Below are positions 16,490 through 29,706 of a stretch of 64,000 nt of DNA, in pieces. Within the stretch, counting starts at the first letter, position 1; every line of letters begins with the position of its first letter. Under the pieces are notes generated by a model. That model was not told where the DNA came from. It ran no database searches and worked only from the letters and a program-made list of their open reading frames with translations. The position numbers and the translations under genes were made by a program. Source of the stretch: Betaproteobacteria bacterium (GTDB lineage Bacteria; Pseudomonadota; Gammaproteobacteria; Burkholderiales; Rhodocyclaceae); NCBI GenBank assembly GCA_016208415.1, contig JACQYB010000014.1, forward strand, positions 1 through 64,000, in the 5' to 3' direction.

Positions 16490-17767
16490 TCACGCAGCCG
16501 CCGCCCGGTCGAAAATCAGCCTTTGTATCTCACCCATCAATTCAATGCCCTGCTGCCTGCATGAAAGTCGGGCGATCAGCGCTTCGTCCCGCGACAACAG
16601 CGGCATAGAGCCGGGCAGGCCCAGAAGAAATGCCTCGATGGCATCCCCGGACTGGAAGGCGACGCCGGCACCGCACGCATGGATGAGTTCCAGCGCCTCG
16701 GTCTCAAAGCCGGCACCTATGACGACGATGGGCTTGCCGTTACGAAGGTACTCGAATAACTTGCCCGTCAGCACACCGGGCGAGTCCCTGTCGATCCAGT
16801 CGAAAAACAGCACCGCGGATGCGCTGCCCTGCATGTCCAATGCCACCTGATGGGCAACCTCGCCGTGAAGCGTGGTTACCGACGATGTGCCGTAACGCTC
16901 CTGCAGTTGATGGAGATAGCGCTGTTCCGGGCCATAGAAATCCACTGCCAGGGTGCTTCCCAGGTCCGGTCGAGCAGCGATGGCGCCCGCCAGGGCGGTG
17001 AACAGGGTTTCAATGGACTGATGGCCCGGGTAGACCCTCCCCGTATAGACGAGGTGAAACCTCGAGTCCGACCACCGCGAGGGCGACACCTGCCTACCGC
17101 GTTCCGCCTCGATGTAGCCGAAATAGGCGACGCTGCAGTCGCGGCGCAATGTCATAGCAAGCCGCTCTGCGACACCGCGAGAGAGCGTCACGATCATTGC
17201 GGCACGGCGCATCAGACGGCGTTCGAACCAGGCGCCGAGGCGCTCCTTCACCGGCCGGCGCGGGTCGGCGTAGTTGCCCGTCCACAGGTCACGGTAGTCG
17301 GCTACCCAGGGGATCCGTGTCTTTGCGGCGATGCGCTGGGTAGCGATGTGTGTTGAAGCGGGTCCGAACGTGCTGACAAGCAGGTCGAAGCGCCGGTTTC
17401 CTGTCAGAGAAAGCGCCGTGCGCACCAGTGCCGGTACCGCCAGCATGCGCACGTCGGCCAGCATACCGAGATGCTGGCGAACGCTCCTCGTGTAATGCTT
17501 GATGCTGCCCCAAAGTCCTGAACTCTGCCGCCACGTTTCCACAGTCTCGCGGGCTGCCGCGTGGCGCCCCAGGTAAGGCACGGTGTGCACCGTGATGCCA
17601 TCACAGGGCAGGTTCAACCCCAGCGGACCGTCAAAGGCGTATTTCTCGGTGGTGAGCACATGGACATCGTGACCGAGTTCGGCCCAGGCGCGCGCCCAGC
17701 CGTAGGGTCTGTGCGAGGCGATGGAGTTCAGCGGCGGAAAGTAGTGGGTAAGCAGCAGTATTCTCAT
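16490..17767 (-). CDS. GT4-like glycosyltransferase
   Basis: A 425-residue GT-B enzyme. N-terminus MRILLLTHYFPPLNSIASHRP is typical of the WbuB/Pel-like group, with STFGPASTH and ADYRDLW in the acceptor domain, and YTGRVYPGHQ and SPGVLTGKLFEYLRNGKP in the donor domain. It would add one sugar to the growing glycan at the inner membrane. It lies 24 bases downstream of the 480-residue transferase. Confidence 0.83.
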   Translation of the reverse strand: MRILLLTHYFPPLNSIASHRPYGWARAWAELGHDVHVLTTEKYAFDGPLGLNLPCDGITVHTVPYLGRHAAARETVETWRQSSGLWGSIKHYTRSVRQHLGMLADVRMLAVPALVRTALSLTGNRRFDLLVSTFGPASTHIATQRIAAKTRIPWVADYRDLWTGNYADPRRPVKERLGAWFERRLMRRAAMIVTLSRGVAERLAMTLRRDCSVAYFGYIEAERGRQVSPSRWSDSRFHLVYTGRVYPGHQSIETLFTALAGAIAARPDLGSTLAVDFYGPEQRYLHQLQERYGTSSVTTLHGEVAHQVALDMQGSASAVLFFDWIDRDSPGVLTGKLFEYLRNGKPIVVIGAGFETEALELIHACGAGVAFQSGDAIEAFLLGLPGSMPLLSRDEALIARLSCRQQGIELMGEIQRLIFDRAAAA

Positions 17768-17791
17768 TCCACGGCCATCGATGCAAACGGT

Positions 17792-19234
17792 TTAGGCGCT
17801 GCGTCGCTTGAAGTTCTCGACTGCGATCTCCATGGCGCTTGTCAAAGCATCGGCGACAACCGCTTGGGAATGGTGGCGCTCCACCCAGGCGCGCGAAGCC
17901 GCGCCAATTTCAGCGCGTTTGCCGGCATCGCGCGTGAGATCGCTGATCGCGGCGAAGATGTCCTCCTCCGTCCAGCACGACACCACCGGCGGATCTACGG
18001 GAAAGCACCAATTGTGGTGGCGGACGTCGTAGGACGTCAGCACCGGCGTACCACACGACATGGCCTTGGGCGTGATCAGGCCGAATACTCCAAGCTGGAA
18101 CTGGTCGAGCACGAGATCCACGGCACGGTAATAACGGGCCAGAAGTGGCTCCGACAGCGGAGGCAGCCAAACAGTGTGCGCCTGTATGCCGAGGCTGTTC
18201 GACAGTGCCTTGCTGCGCTCGATCTCCTGACCCCAGGCAGGCAACAGGAGAACGGCATTTACACCCGACCGCCGCAGGCGCGCGAAGGCACGAATCAGCT
18301 TGTCGTTGCCTTTCACCTTCCAGTTCTGCCGGGCAGGCGCGAAAAGCACGAACTGCGCATCATGGCGGCCGAGCAACTCACGGCGCAGTTCCTGCTCCTC
18401 ACCGGGACGGAACATCTCATCGTCGATGGGGTGCGGGCAGAATGAATAACTGGTCACGCCACCCTCATCGGCCAACGAGCGGTTGTCCGGATTGGTCAGC
18501 ACCACGTGATCCGAGAGCCGGTAAGCGAGCCACAGCAGTCGGGACGTCGCCGACGTGCCCAACGGTATCTCGCGCATGGTCCCGATCTCTACACTGACTT
18601 GGGGCTTGAGGCCGTACAACATGGCGTAGATCGGGCTCAGCACATAGGAGAAGACTACATCCTGACAGGCAGCGTGTGATGCCAGCCAGGCTCGATGAGG
18701 GAGGTAGCGCCGCAGCACCACTTCGTCCAACTGCCACTGGGGGCCAAGTCCGGCTGCAGTATCGATGAGGGTGCGCAACCGCTTCTCAACCACGCCCACA
18801 TCCTCGCTCGCCACCGGTGCCGGTTTTTGGCCCGTCACCATCCGCTTCATTCCCATGCGCATGCGCATGAGCCGGTAATAGGCAGGCTCCAGCGTGCGCT
18901 TTATCTCCCTGGGAAGGCGGCGCGCCAGCCATGCGAGCAACCGTGCATGGATCTGACTCACATCGGCATAAGGATCGGCCAGGGAATCGCTCTTGAACCA
19001 CTCGGGACGGCTATAACCTCCAAAGTCCGCGGTGTTGTTGTAGAAGTCCGTTTCATCCGGAAAATCCTGCGGATCAAGCAACAGGTCATCCCACTCCGGC
19101 TGGCTCATCAGGTGCTTGACGTCATGGCAGATGACCTGCGCTGGCCAACCGCGCTTGTTCAGGATTTTCGCATTACTGTATGCGACGTTGGCGACATTGC
19201 TGACATGAAGCGACTTGAGCACTCGGTTGGACAT
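17792..19234 (-). CDS. glycosyltransferase, paralogue of the GT half of the 909-residue protein
   Basis: A 480-residue GT-B-like protein. It shares with residues 1-420 of the product at 19370-22099 the start block SNVANVAYSNAKIL (IANVAYGYARAL there), the EIGTMRE/EIGTLRD block, FAPARQNWKVKGNDK and the donor-site LITPKAMSCGTPVL. An insertion around residues 90-160 distinguishes it. The gap of 135 bases to the upstream gene holds nothing recognised. It probably arose by duplication within the locus. Confidence 0.8.
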   Translation of the reverse strand: MSNRVLKSLHVSNVANVAYSNAKILNKRGWPAQVICHDVKHLMSQPEWDDLLLDPQDFPDETDFYNNTADFGGYSRPEWFKSDSLADPYADVSQIHARLLAWLARRLPREIKRTLEPAYYRLMRMRMGMKRMVTGQKPAPVASEDVGVVEKRLRTLIDTAAGLGPQWQLDEVVLRRYLPHRAWLASHAACQDVVFSYVLSPIYAMLYGLKPQVSVEIGTMREIPLGTSATSRLLWLAYRLSDHVVLTNPDNRSLADEGGVTSYSFCPHPIDDEMFRPGEEQELRRELLGRHDAQFVLFAPARQNWKVKGNDKLIRAFARLRRSGVNAVLLLPAWGQEIERSKALSNSLGIQAHTVWLPPLSEPLLARYYRAVDLVLDQFQLGVFGLITPKAMSCGTPVLTSYDVRHHNWCFPVDPPVVSCWTEEDIFAAISDLTRDAGKRAEIGAASRAWVERHHSQAVVADALTSAMEIAVENFKRRSA

Positions 19235-19369
19235 TTCGGAAGACGGATTATCGTTATACGGGGTTCGGGCGAGGAGGATGGCAATGGGCTGAGAATCCGG
19301 GACGCCCTGCGCCGCCGCTGCTTCGGGGAATGAATACCCCCAAGGAGCCGGAAGGTGGCCCCATCGGAC

Positions 19370-22099
19370 TTACGCCGGCTTTTCGAAACTCATGAAGAGA
19401 TAGTTGAAGGGCAACTCAAAGTGCATCACCTCTACCTCCCTGAAACCTATGCGTCTCATGAGGGGGAGGAACCAGGCACGGTCGATGTGAAACAGGTGTT
19501 CCGCATCGTACGGCGCCTCCATTGATACAGTGTAAGGATCGTACTCAGGGGCGTCCTTGAACTCGGTAATCCAGGCCACAAAGTGGCCCCCCGGCCGCAG
19601 CACCCTGAATGCAGACTCAAGGCCACGATCCAGCAGGGAGTAATGGTCCAGGGTAGTGCCCGAGACCACGAGATCGAATACCGAGTCGTCCCATGGCAGG
19701 TATTCACCTACGCCCGGTACAAACTGGAAAGGATGGTCTTCGGCACGCGAAATCGGATCGATGCCGCAGATACGCTCGGTCGGGTAATCCTGCAGGTAAT
19801 ATGGCACCGGCTGGGGACCGCAACCTACATCGAGTACATGTCCGCGAAGATAAGGGCGCAAGAAAGCCCGAAACAGTAGCGCCTGGGGGTGCGCCTCAGT
19901 GCTGCAGGAACCGGGCGGCAGTGCCTCGTAACTTTCAGTGCCCTGATTCAGGCAGCGGTCGAACAGCGCCCAGTTCAGCGGCGCCGCCGCGTTCAGTCTG
20001 CGGAATGCCTCGGGGACGGAAATGGGATCCCGGAGCTGCGGCGGTCGCCATGACTCGACACCGTTCGCCTCAAGGGGGGCAACCAGACGCGCGCGAACGA
20101 AGTGTTCCAGCAACTCGGTGCGCACTGCAGTCAGCAGTTGACGGTCCTCGAGACGGTTCTTGCCCATCAGATCGAACGCCCCGAGGATCCCCTCCTGCAA
20201 TTGGCTCGAACGCTGCTGCAACTGGTCGGCGACATCCTGAGACTGCGCTGTCAGCAGCCTCTGGGTCTCGGCGACGAGGCGCAGCGCCTCATCCAATTGC
20301 TTCCTGGCGGCCGTCTCCGCCTCATGCAAGCCAGACAGGCTCATAAGCCGTCGGTCGAAGTCATCCAGAGCAGTCTTCTTGCGCTCCAACCGCGCGCTGA
20401 GTCCCGCCAGGCTACTGCCGATCTCGGTCCCAGTCGCTCGCTCCCGGTCGAGATCCGCGCGCAGCGCCGTGACCGTACCTTCGAGTTGCATGAGGCGCGT
20501 TCGGTCCTGGGTTAGCAGTCGGACGTCCCTGACGGTTTCACGCAGCCGGGTGACGTAACGCGCAAGCTTGAGACGCACCGGTCGCATGCGCTCCTTGACG
20601 GATCCAAGTACAGGCGGGAGCCTGTCTGCATAGTCGCCGAATGCGCGCCCCAACTTACGCAAACGCATTAAGCCGTTCCTGAATCTCCGCATCAATGTCC
20701 GCAGTTGGGGGGGCAAGGCCGCCAACGCCGAAGGATTACCCTGGGGCAGCGGAGCACTTGGCGCTGCAACCGCCAGTAATAGCCTTTGCTGACGCAGGGC
20801 GGCGAATTCCGTTGCCGCAAGCCGCCCTTCCGTCAATTGCGCCACGATCGCATCCATCTTCTCCACCACCACCGCCTTCGAGTGATGCTTGAGCACCCAC
20901 TCGCGCGAGCGATGCCCGAGTGCCGCGCGTGCCTGATCATCGGCAAGGTACTGGCGCAAGGCCTGCAGGATTTCCTCTTCCTCGCGTGCCGCCACAACGG
21001 GCGGCGTCTCAGAAAAGCACCAGTCGTGCAGCGCGGGATCAAAGGAAAGCAGGCAGGGTGTCCCGCAGGACATCGCCTTGGGCCCGATCAGCCCGAAAGT
21101 GCCGAAGGTGCCAAACTGGTCGAGGACCAGATCCGCCGCGTTGAACAGCTTCGCCAATCGCCCTTCGGGTACCGGGTTGAACCATTTCACCCATCGCGCC
21201 ACACCCAATTCATTGATGTACTGCTTGGCGCGGGCCACGTCCGGCCCCCATTCCGAAATCAATAGAGTGACGTCGTAGCCACCGCGCACCAGTTCGGCGA
21301 AAGCGCGAAGGTAGCGGTCATTGGCCTTGACGTTCCAGAACTGCCGTGCCGGCGCCACGAGCAGGTGACGCGTGGAGCACAGCGAGCGCTTCAGTTCCTG
21401 GCGCTCTTCGGAGGAATAGGGACGAAAGACGTCCTCATCCACGGGATGCGGCACGTACGAAAACCGTTCCATGCCGAGCGAATGGGCCGCCGCGAGGCAG
21501 TCCGCGTTGGTGATGATGGTGTGCGGCGCGGTACGGTAGGCCAACGCGAGAAGCCGCCCCAGCGGGGTGTCTTCGTTGACCGTGTCGCGCAAGGTGCCGA
21601 TCTCCACCGGCACATAGGGCTCCATGCCGGCCAGCAACGGTGGTACGGCGCCGTACGCGTAGCCGAACACCACGTCATAACTCCGGAAGAAATGGGAAGA
21701 CAGCGAGTCCGTCAGCGGCTTGTATGCACGCACATCCTCCGGCTTGAGCGCCCAGCGCGACCCGTAGCGCTGCGATGCGCGTACGAGCACATCCACCCAT
21801 TCGTCGGTAACCACGCGCGAGCGATCACCGGGCGGGACGGTGACCCAATAGTCCATCGACCGGATGCGGGAATACCACTCGGGGACGCACACACGCTGCA
21901 GTTCCGGGTGATCCTTGGGTGGGGCCCACTCGTTCTCGATCGTGATCTCGAAGTCACCATCGGCCCACTCGGGCATACTGAGGACGTGCGTGAGGTCGTA
22001 GCACAATACGTTGGCCTCACGCCCCGCCTGCCTCAATGCTCGCGCGTAGCCATAGGCCACGTTGGCGATGTTCGCAAGATGAAGCTGCTTCGATGCCAT
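19370..22099 (-). CDS. three-part glycosyltransferase-coiled coil-methyltransferase protein
   Basis: A 909-residue protein not matching a single known gene. Residues 1-420 are a GT-B-like transferase (LANIANVAYGYARAL; FGLIGPKAMSCGTPCL at 336-350). Residues ~515-660 are Leu/Arg/Glu/Gln-rich with heptad-like spacing (LEGTVTALRADLDRER; LDEALRLVAETQRLL), a likely long coiled coil. Residues ~735-909 are a class I SAM methyltransferase with motif I LDVGCGPQP (756-764), GIDP, and LRPGGHFVAW. In characterised ABC-type O-antigen systems, WbdD-like proteins use a methyltransferase/kinase plus a coiled coil that acts as a chain-length ruler; this protein could play that part with its own transferase. 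That is inference. Confidence 0.8.
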   Translation of the reverse strand: MASKQLHLANIANVAYGYARALRQAGREANVLCYDLTHVLSMPEWADGDFEITIENEWAPPKDHPELQRVCVPEWYSRIRSMDYWVTVPPGDRSRVVTDEWVDVLVRASQRYGSRWALKPEDVRAYKPLTDSLSSHFFRSYDVVFGYAYGAVPPLLAGMEPYVPVEIGTLRDTVNEDTPLGRLLALAYRTAPHTIITNADCLAAAHSLGMERFSYVPHPVDEDVFRPYSSEERQELKRSLCSTRHLLVAPARQFWNVKANDRYLRAFAELVRGGYDVTLLISEWGPDVARAKQYINELGVARWVKWFNPVPEGRLAKLFNAADLVLDQFGTFGTFGLIGPKAMSCGTPCLLSFDPALHDWCFSETPPVVAAREEEEILQALRQYLADDQARAALGHRSREWVLKHHSKAVVVEKMDAIVAQLTEGRLAATEFAALRQQRLLLAVAAPSAPLPQGNPSALAALPPQLRTLMRRFRNGLMRLRKLGRAFGDYADRLPPVLGSVKERMRPVRLKLARYVTRLRETVRDVRLLTQDRTRLMQLEGTVTALRADLDRERATGTEIGSSLAGLSARLERKKTALDDFDRRLMSLSGLHEAETAARKQLDEALRLVAETQRLLTAQSQDVADQLQQRSSQLQEGILGAFDLMGKNRLEDRQLLTAVRTELLEHFVRARLVAPLEANGVESWRPPQLRDPISVPEAFRRLNAAAPLNWALFDRCLNQGTESYEALPPGSCSTEAHPQALLFRAFLRPYLRGHVLDVGCGPQPVPYYLQDYPTERICGIDPISRAEDHPFQFVPGVGEYLPWDDSVFDLVVSGTTLDHYSLLDRGLESAFRVLRPGGHFVAWITEFKDAPEYDPYTVSMEAPYDAEHLFHIDRAWFLPLMRRIGFREVEVMHFELPFNYLFMSFEKPA

Positions 22100-22127
22100 G
22101 GTCTTCCCGCGGCCGGCGTGGGTCGCG

Positions 22128-23099
22128 TTACTTCGTCCCGCGATACCACTCGATGGTGCGCTTCAGCCCCTCCTCCAGTTCAATCTGGGGTTCGAAGCCC
22201 AGGTCGTCCCGTGCCGACTTGATATTGGGAATCCGCAGCGCCACGTCGGAATAGTTCATGGCCTTGAAGGCCAGCTTCGACTTGCTCCCGGCCAGATCGA
22301 TGACCATGCGCGCGAGGTTGTAGACCGTAACCGTGCTGCGCGCATTGCCGATGTTGTAGCTGCGACCAGCACTGCGCTCGCTCTTCATGGCCAGCAGGAC
22401 GCCGTGGATGAAGTCGTCCACATAGCACCAGGCGCGGATCTGGGAACCGTCGTCGTGGATGGTGAGATCCTCGCCCGCTATCGCCCGCTTGACGAATTGG
22501 TGGATCGCCCCGACGCCCACCTGGTTCGGACCGTAAATATTGAATGGGCGCACAGTCCCAGTGGGCATGTGATTCTGGAGGTGGTGCGCGTGAACAACGA
22601 ACTCGCCGATGAGCTTGCTCATGGCGTAGGTCCAGCGCGCCTCGCCGATGGTGACCGTGGGATTGATTTCGAACTCGTCCACGTTGTACGCGTGCTGGCC
22701 GAAGACCTCGCTGGTGGAGAAGTCGACAAACTTCTTCAGACCCTTCAGGCCCAGCGCCGCTTCGGCCACGTTGAAGGTGCCCTTTATGTTGACCTCAAGC
22801 ACCCGCATGGGATTGGAGATGACCGTGTCCACCCCGGCGATGGCCGCGGCATGGATCACGTAATCCACATCCGGCTCCATCGCTTTGCGGATCGCTTCGA
22901 TGTCTCGAACATCCCCCTGCACCAAGCGCACGCTAGGGGTATCGCCAAGGCCGGAGGTCTTGTAGGCGTTGTTGTGAAGGTTGTCGAACAGGATGATCTC
23001 GTTGTCGTCAGCCAACTCGCGCGCGATGCGCGTGCCGATGAAACCGGCGCCGCCGGTCATGAAGATTTTCGAGCCGATGATGTTGTAACGATTGCCCAT
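22128..23099 (-). CDS. NAD-dependent epimerase/dehydratase (extended SDR)
   Basis: A 323-residue nucleotide-sugar-modifying SDR. MTGGAGFIGTRIARELAD (coenzyme binding), IHAAAIAGVD, FSTSEVFG and the catalytic YAMSK are present, followed by RPFNIYGPNQ and the C-terminal RAWCYVDD block shared with UDP-glucose 4-epimerase and UDP-glucuronate decarboxylase relatives. Substrate cannot be told. It starts on the base next to the stop of the upstream SDR and ends 28 bases before the 909-residue gene. Confidence 0.82.
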   Translation of the reverse strand: MGNRYNIIGSKIFMTGGAGFIGTRIARELADDNEIILFDNLHNNAYKTSGLGDTPSVRLVQGDVRDIEAIRKAMEPDVDYVIHAAAIAGVDTVISNPMRVLEVNIKGTFNVAEAALGLKGLKKFVDFSTSEVFGQHAYNVDEFEINPTVTIGEARWTYAMSKLIGEFVVHAHHLQNHMPTGTVRPFNIYGPNQVGVGAIHQFVKRAIAGEDLTIHDDGSQIRAWCYVDDFIHGVLLAMKSERSAGRSYNIGNARSTVTVYNLARMVIDLAGSKSKLAFKAMNYSDVALRIPNIKSARDDLGFEPQIELEEGLKRTIEWYRGTK

Positions 23100-23960
23100 T
23101 TACCGCTTCTCCTTCAATTGGATTTGATCCAGATAGCCGTCGATCGTGTGGCGCGGCGTCCATCCAGTACGCCGCAGCGCGCTGTTGTCCGCCATCATGT
23201 CGCCAGAAACGTCATCGGTGCGCTCGATATTCGCGGGACGACCGATCCGCGATTCCATCCTTTCGACGAGTTCGAGAAAACTCACATCCTCATCTCCGCA
23301 CAGATTGTAGGTGCCCTCCGGGAACGCATCGGCGAGACTGCAAACCACCGCTTCCACCACATCATCGATGTGGATCGGAGTGACCCGGGGGGCGCCATCA
23401 CGCTTGATCTGCAGGCGATTGCCCTGGCGCACTGCGTCCTCCACAAAGCGGAACATGCCCGCCGTCTGGCCCGGGCCGAACGGGAAGTAAAGGCGAAACA
23501 TCACCACGCGCAGACCGAACAGGGCAGCATACGACCGGCAAATCTCCTCCACCAGGTATTTCGTGTGTCCGTAATAGCCGGACGGAGCGAGCACGTCCGA
23601 CTCCTTCATTCGCCTGCCGGCCTGGAATCCATAGACGCTGCCAGTGGAAAACAGCACGAACCGCCGCGCATGGTGGCGCACGGCCCATTCCAGCACATTT
23701 CGTGTGGCCACCACGTTGCCGCGCCAGTGCTGCTCCCAGTCCGGCGAGCGGACTTCCGCCGCGCAGTGAATGACCGACGCGCACTTCAGGTCCGGCACGT
23801 CCGGCAACGGTTCGGCCAGGTCGTGGGAAAGTACGTCCATGCCCTGCTTCATGTCGGGTCGGCGCGAAACGACAGTCACAGGCCCCTTGCTGGATAGGAC
23901 ACGAGCCACGGCTCCACCAACGAAGCCCGAGCCGCCTGTCACGAGGAACATCTGGTGCAC
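23100..23960 (-). CDS. NAD-dependent epimerase/reductase (extended SDR)
   Basis: A 286-residue SDR. VTGGSGFVGGAVARVL and IHCAAEVR begin the fold; FSTGSVYG and YGHTK (YxxxK) give the catalytic residues. It is shorter than its neighbour and resembles 4-keto-sugar reductases. With the following SDR it would supply one or more donor sugars. The 46-base gap to the APS kinase gene suggests the same transcript. Confidence 0.78.
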   Translation of the reverse strand: MHQMFLVTGGSGFVGGAVARVLSSKGPVTVVSRRPDMKQGMDVLSHDLAEPLPDVPDLKCASVIHCAAEVRSPDWEQHWRGNVVATRNVLEWAVRHHARRFVLFSTGSVYGFQAGRRMKESDVLAPSGYYGHTKYLVEEICRSYAALFGLRVVMFRLYFPFGPGQTAGMFRFVEDAVRQGNRLQIKRDGAPRVTPIHIDDVVEAVVCSLADAFPEGTYNLCGDEDVSFLELVERMESRIGRPANIERTDDVSGDMMADNSALRRTGWTPRHTIDGYLDQIQLKEKR

Positions 23961-24006
23961 ATGAATGAGCGGACCTTCACGGAAGTGCTATCAGCCTCGG
24001 GAGGTC

Positions 24007-24633
24007 TCACCGCTGCGCCATTTCGGCGAACCGCACCAGTTCTCGCTCGCCGAGAAATTCCATGACCGCGTCCACATCGTCGGCAACGGACCTGGCCGCA
24101 GTATCAAGCCGGATTTCCGCACGCAACGGCGGCTCGTAGGGTGACGAAACGCCCGTGAAGTCGCAGAGCTGGCCTGCACGCGCCTTCTTGTAGAGGCCTT
24201 TCGGGTCTCGCTGTTCGCATACCTGCAGCGGTGCATCGCACCAGATCTCGACGAACCGGCCAGCGGCGAAGCGGCTACGAACCCGGTCGCGATCCGCGCG
24301 CAAGGGCGAGATCAGCGCAACGATGGCAATTCCTCCCGCATCGACCAGCAGCTTTCCCACCTCGCCGACGCGGCGGATGTTCTCGCGTCGCTCATCGAGG
24401 CTGAAGCCGAGATCGGCGCACAGCCCCTGCCTGACGTTGTCTCCATCGAGCACCATGCTGTGGCAGCCCAGGTCGAACAGGCGGCGGTCGATGGCCGCAG
24501 CCAGGGTCGACTTCCCCGCGCCCGACAGGCCCGTCAGCCAGAGGACGAACGATCCGTGGCCATTGCGTGCCTCCCGCATTTCGCGTGAGACGTCCTGCAC
24601 GTGCCAAGTAAGGTGTTTCACGGTTTCCATCAC
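24007..24633 (-). CDS. cysC: adenylylsulfate (APS) kinase
   Basis: A 208-residue CysC, full length. It phosphorylates APS to PAPS in the cytoplasm. Walker A GLSGAGKST (about 34-42), LDGDNVRQGLCADLGFS (APS site), the RRVGEVGKLL helix and PKGLYKKARAGQ lid are all intact. No sulfate adenylyltransferase gene is next to it, so it is not part of an assimilation operon here. It sits directly downstream of the sulfotransferase-domain gene, which points to PAPS supply for polysaccharide sulfation. Confidence 0.93.
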   Translation of the reverse strand: MMETVKHLTWHVQDVSREMREARNGHGSFVLWLTGLSGAGKSTLAAAIDRRLFDLGCHSMVLDGDNVRQGLCADLGFSLDERRENIRRVGEVGKLLVDAGGIAIVALISPLRADRDRVRSRFAAGRFVEIWCDAPLQVCEQRDPKGLYKKARAGQLCDFTGVSSPYEPPLRAEIRLDTAARSVADDVDAVMEFLGERELVRFAEMAQR

Positions 24634-24681
24634 ATCACCAAGCGCGGGCCTTCGTCCGCGAATCCAGTCCCATGGGGCGCC

Positions 24682-28748
<4,067 letters not shown>

Positions 28749-29582
28749 TCAAAGCATGTTCCCGTACATGGGTTTGAGCGCGCGAAATACCTTGAAGCCA
28801 AGCACAAAGCTCGCCAGACAGAATATCGCGAACACGCCCCAGGAGACGGGATGGTCGAACTGACCGAAGTACAGGATGTCTTGGTAGCACCACACCATGT
28901 GGCTGAAAGGATTCGCTAGAAGAACTGGTCCAAAGGCGGGGGGCAACCACTCCGGAAGATAGAAGACTGGAATCAGGTACAAGCCGGCCATCGAGAACAA
29001 CTGGACGACATCCTTCGTATCCCGAAGAAAAACGTTCACTGCGGACAACGCATAGCCGAAACCCAGCATGCCCAAGGTTTGCAGGCCCACGAGAACCGGC
29101 AGCAATAGATAAGTCCACAGAAGCGTCTGTCCGGACACGACGATATAGCCGATGAACAGGGTTGTGGCGATCGCCTGGTTGACGAGGGCGGTGATAACCC
29201 CCTTCACAGGGAGCACCTCGATCGGGAACACGACCTGCTTCACAAGCGATGCATTTCCCACAATCGAATGGCAGCCCTTCACGAGCGATTCCTGGAAACC
29301 CATCCACGGAATGAGGCCAGCGAGCAGGTATGCCGTGTAGTTCATGTTCCCGCCCCCAACCCCGCCGGTCTTCATTTCGAACACCACGGCAAACACGAAC
29401 ACGTAGAGCCCGATTAGAAAGAGCGGATGGGCGATCACCCAGAACGCGCCGAACACTTCGCCCGTGTAGCGCTCGGTGATTTCCCGCTTTGACATCTCCC
29501 ACGTGAGTTGCCGGTAGCGCGTCAGCAGGAGCCGCAATTGGCGAAAGGGGGCCGACAGATCCTGAGCGAAAGCGCTATGCAT
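28749..29582 (-). CDS. wzm: Wzm-type polysaccharide ABC exporter permease
   Basis: A 277-residue inner-membrane protein with six hydrophobic segments and the family start LLLTRYRQLTWEMSKREI, then RYTGEVFGAFWVIAHPL, as in Wzm/TagG/KpsM permeases. With Wzt it moves the finished undecaprenyl-linked polymer across the inner membrane. The start at 29582 gives MHSAFAQDLSAP; the longer frame up to 29738 reads low-complexity sequence. It follows the aminotransferase gene with a 124-base gap. Confidence 0.92.
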   Translation of the reverse strand: MHSAFAQDLSAPFRQLRLLLTRYRQLTWEMSKREITERYTGEVFGAFWVIAHPLFLIGLYVFVFAVVFEMKTGGVGGGNMNYTAYLLAGLIPWMGFQESLVKGCHSIVGNASLVKQVVFPIEVLPVKGVITALVNQAIATTLFIGYIVVSGQTLLWTYLLLPVLVGLQTLGMLGFGYALSAVNVFLRDTKDVVQLFSMAGLYLIPVFYLPEWLPPAFGPVLLANPFSHMVWCYQDILYFGQFDHPVSWGVFAIFCLASFVLGFKVFRALKPMYGNML

Positions 29583-29706
29583 GAGCAAACGGGGCAGGGT
29601 CACAGCTTCCAGCGACTGGCGCTCTGCACCCTGGCAAAATCGCTCCGCATCACCGCCAGGTTCGTCCCGGCGCCAGGGCGCGCAAGCCTTCGGGATCGGC
29701 GCAACA

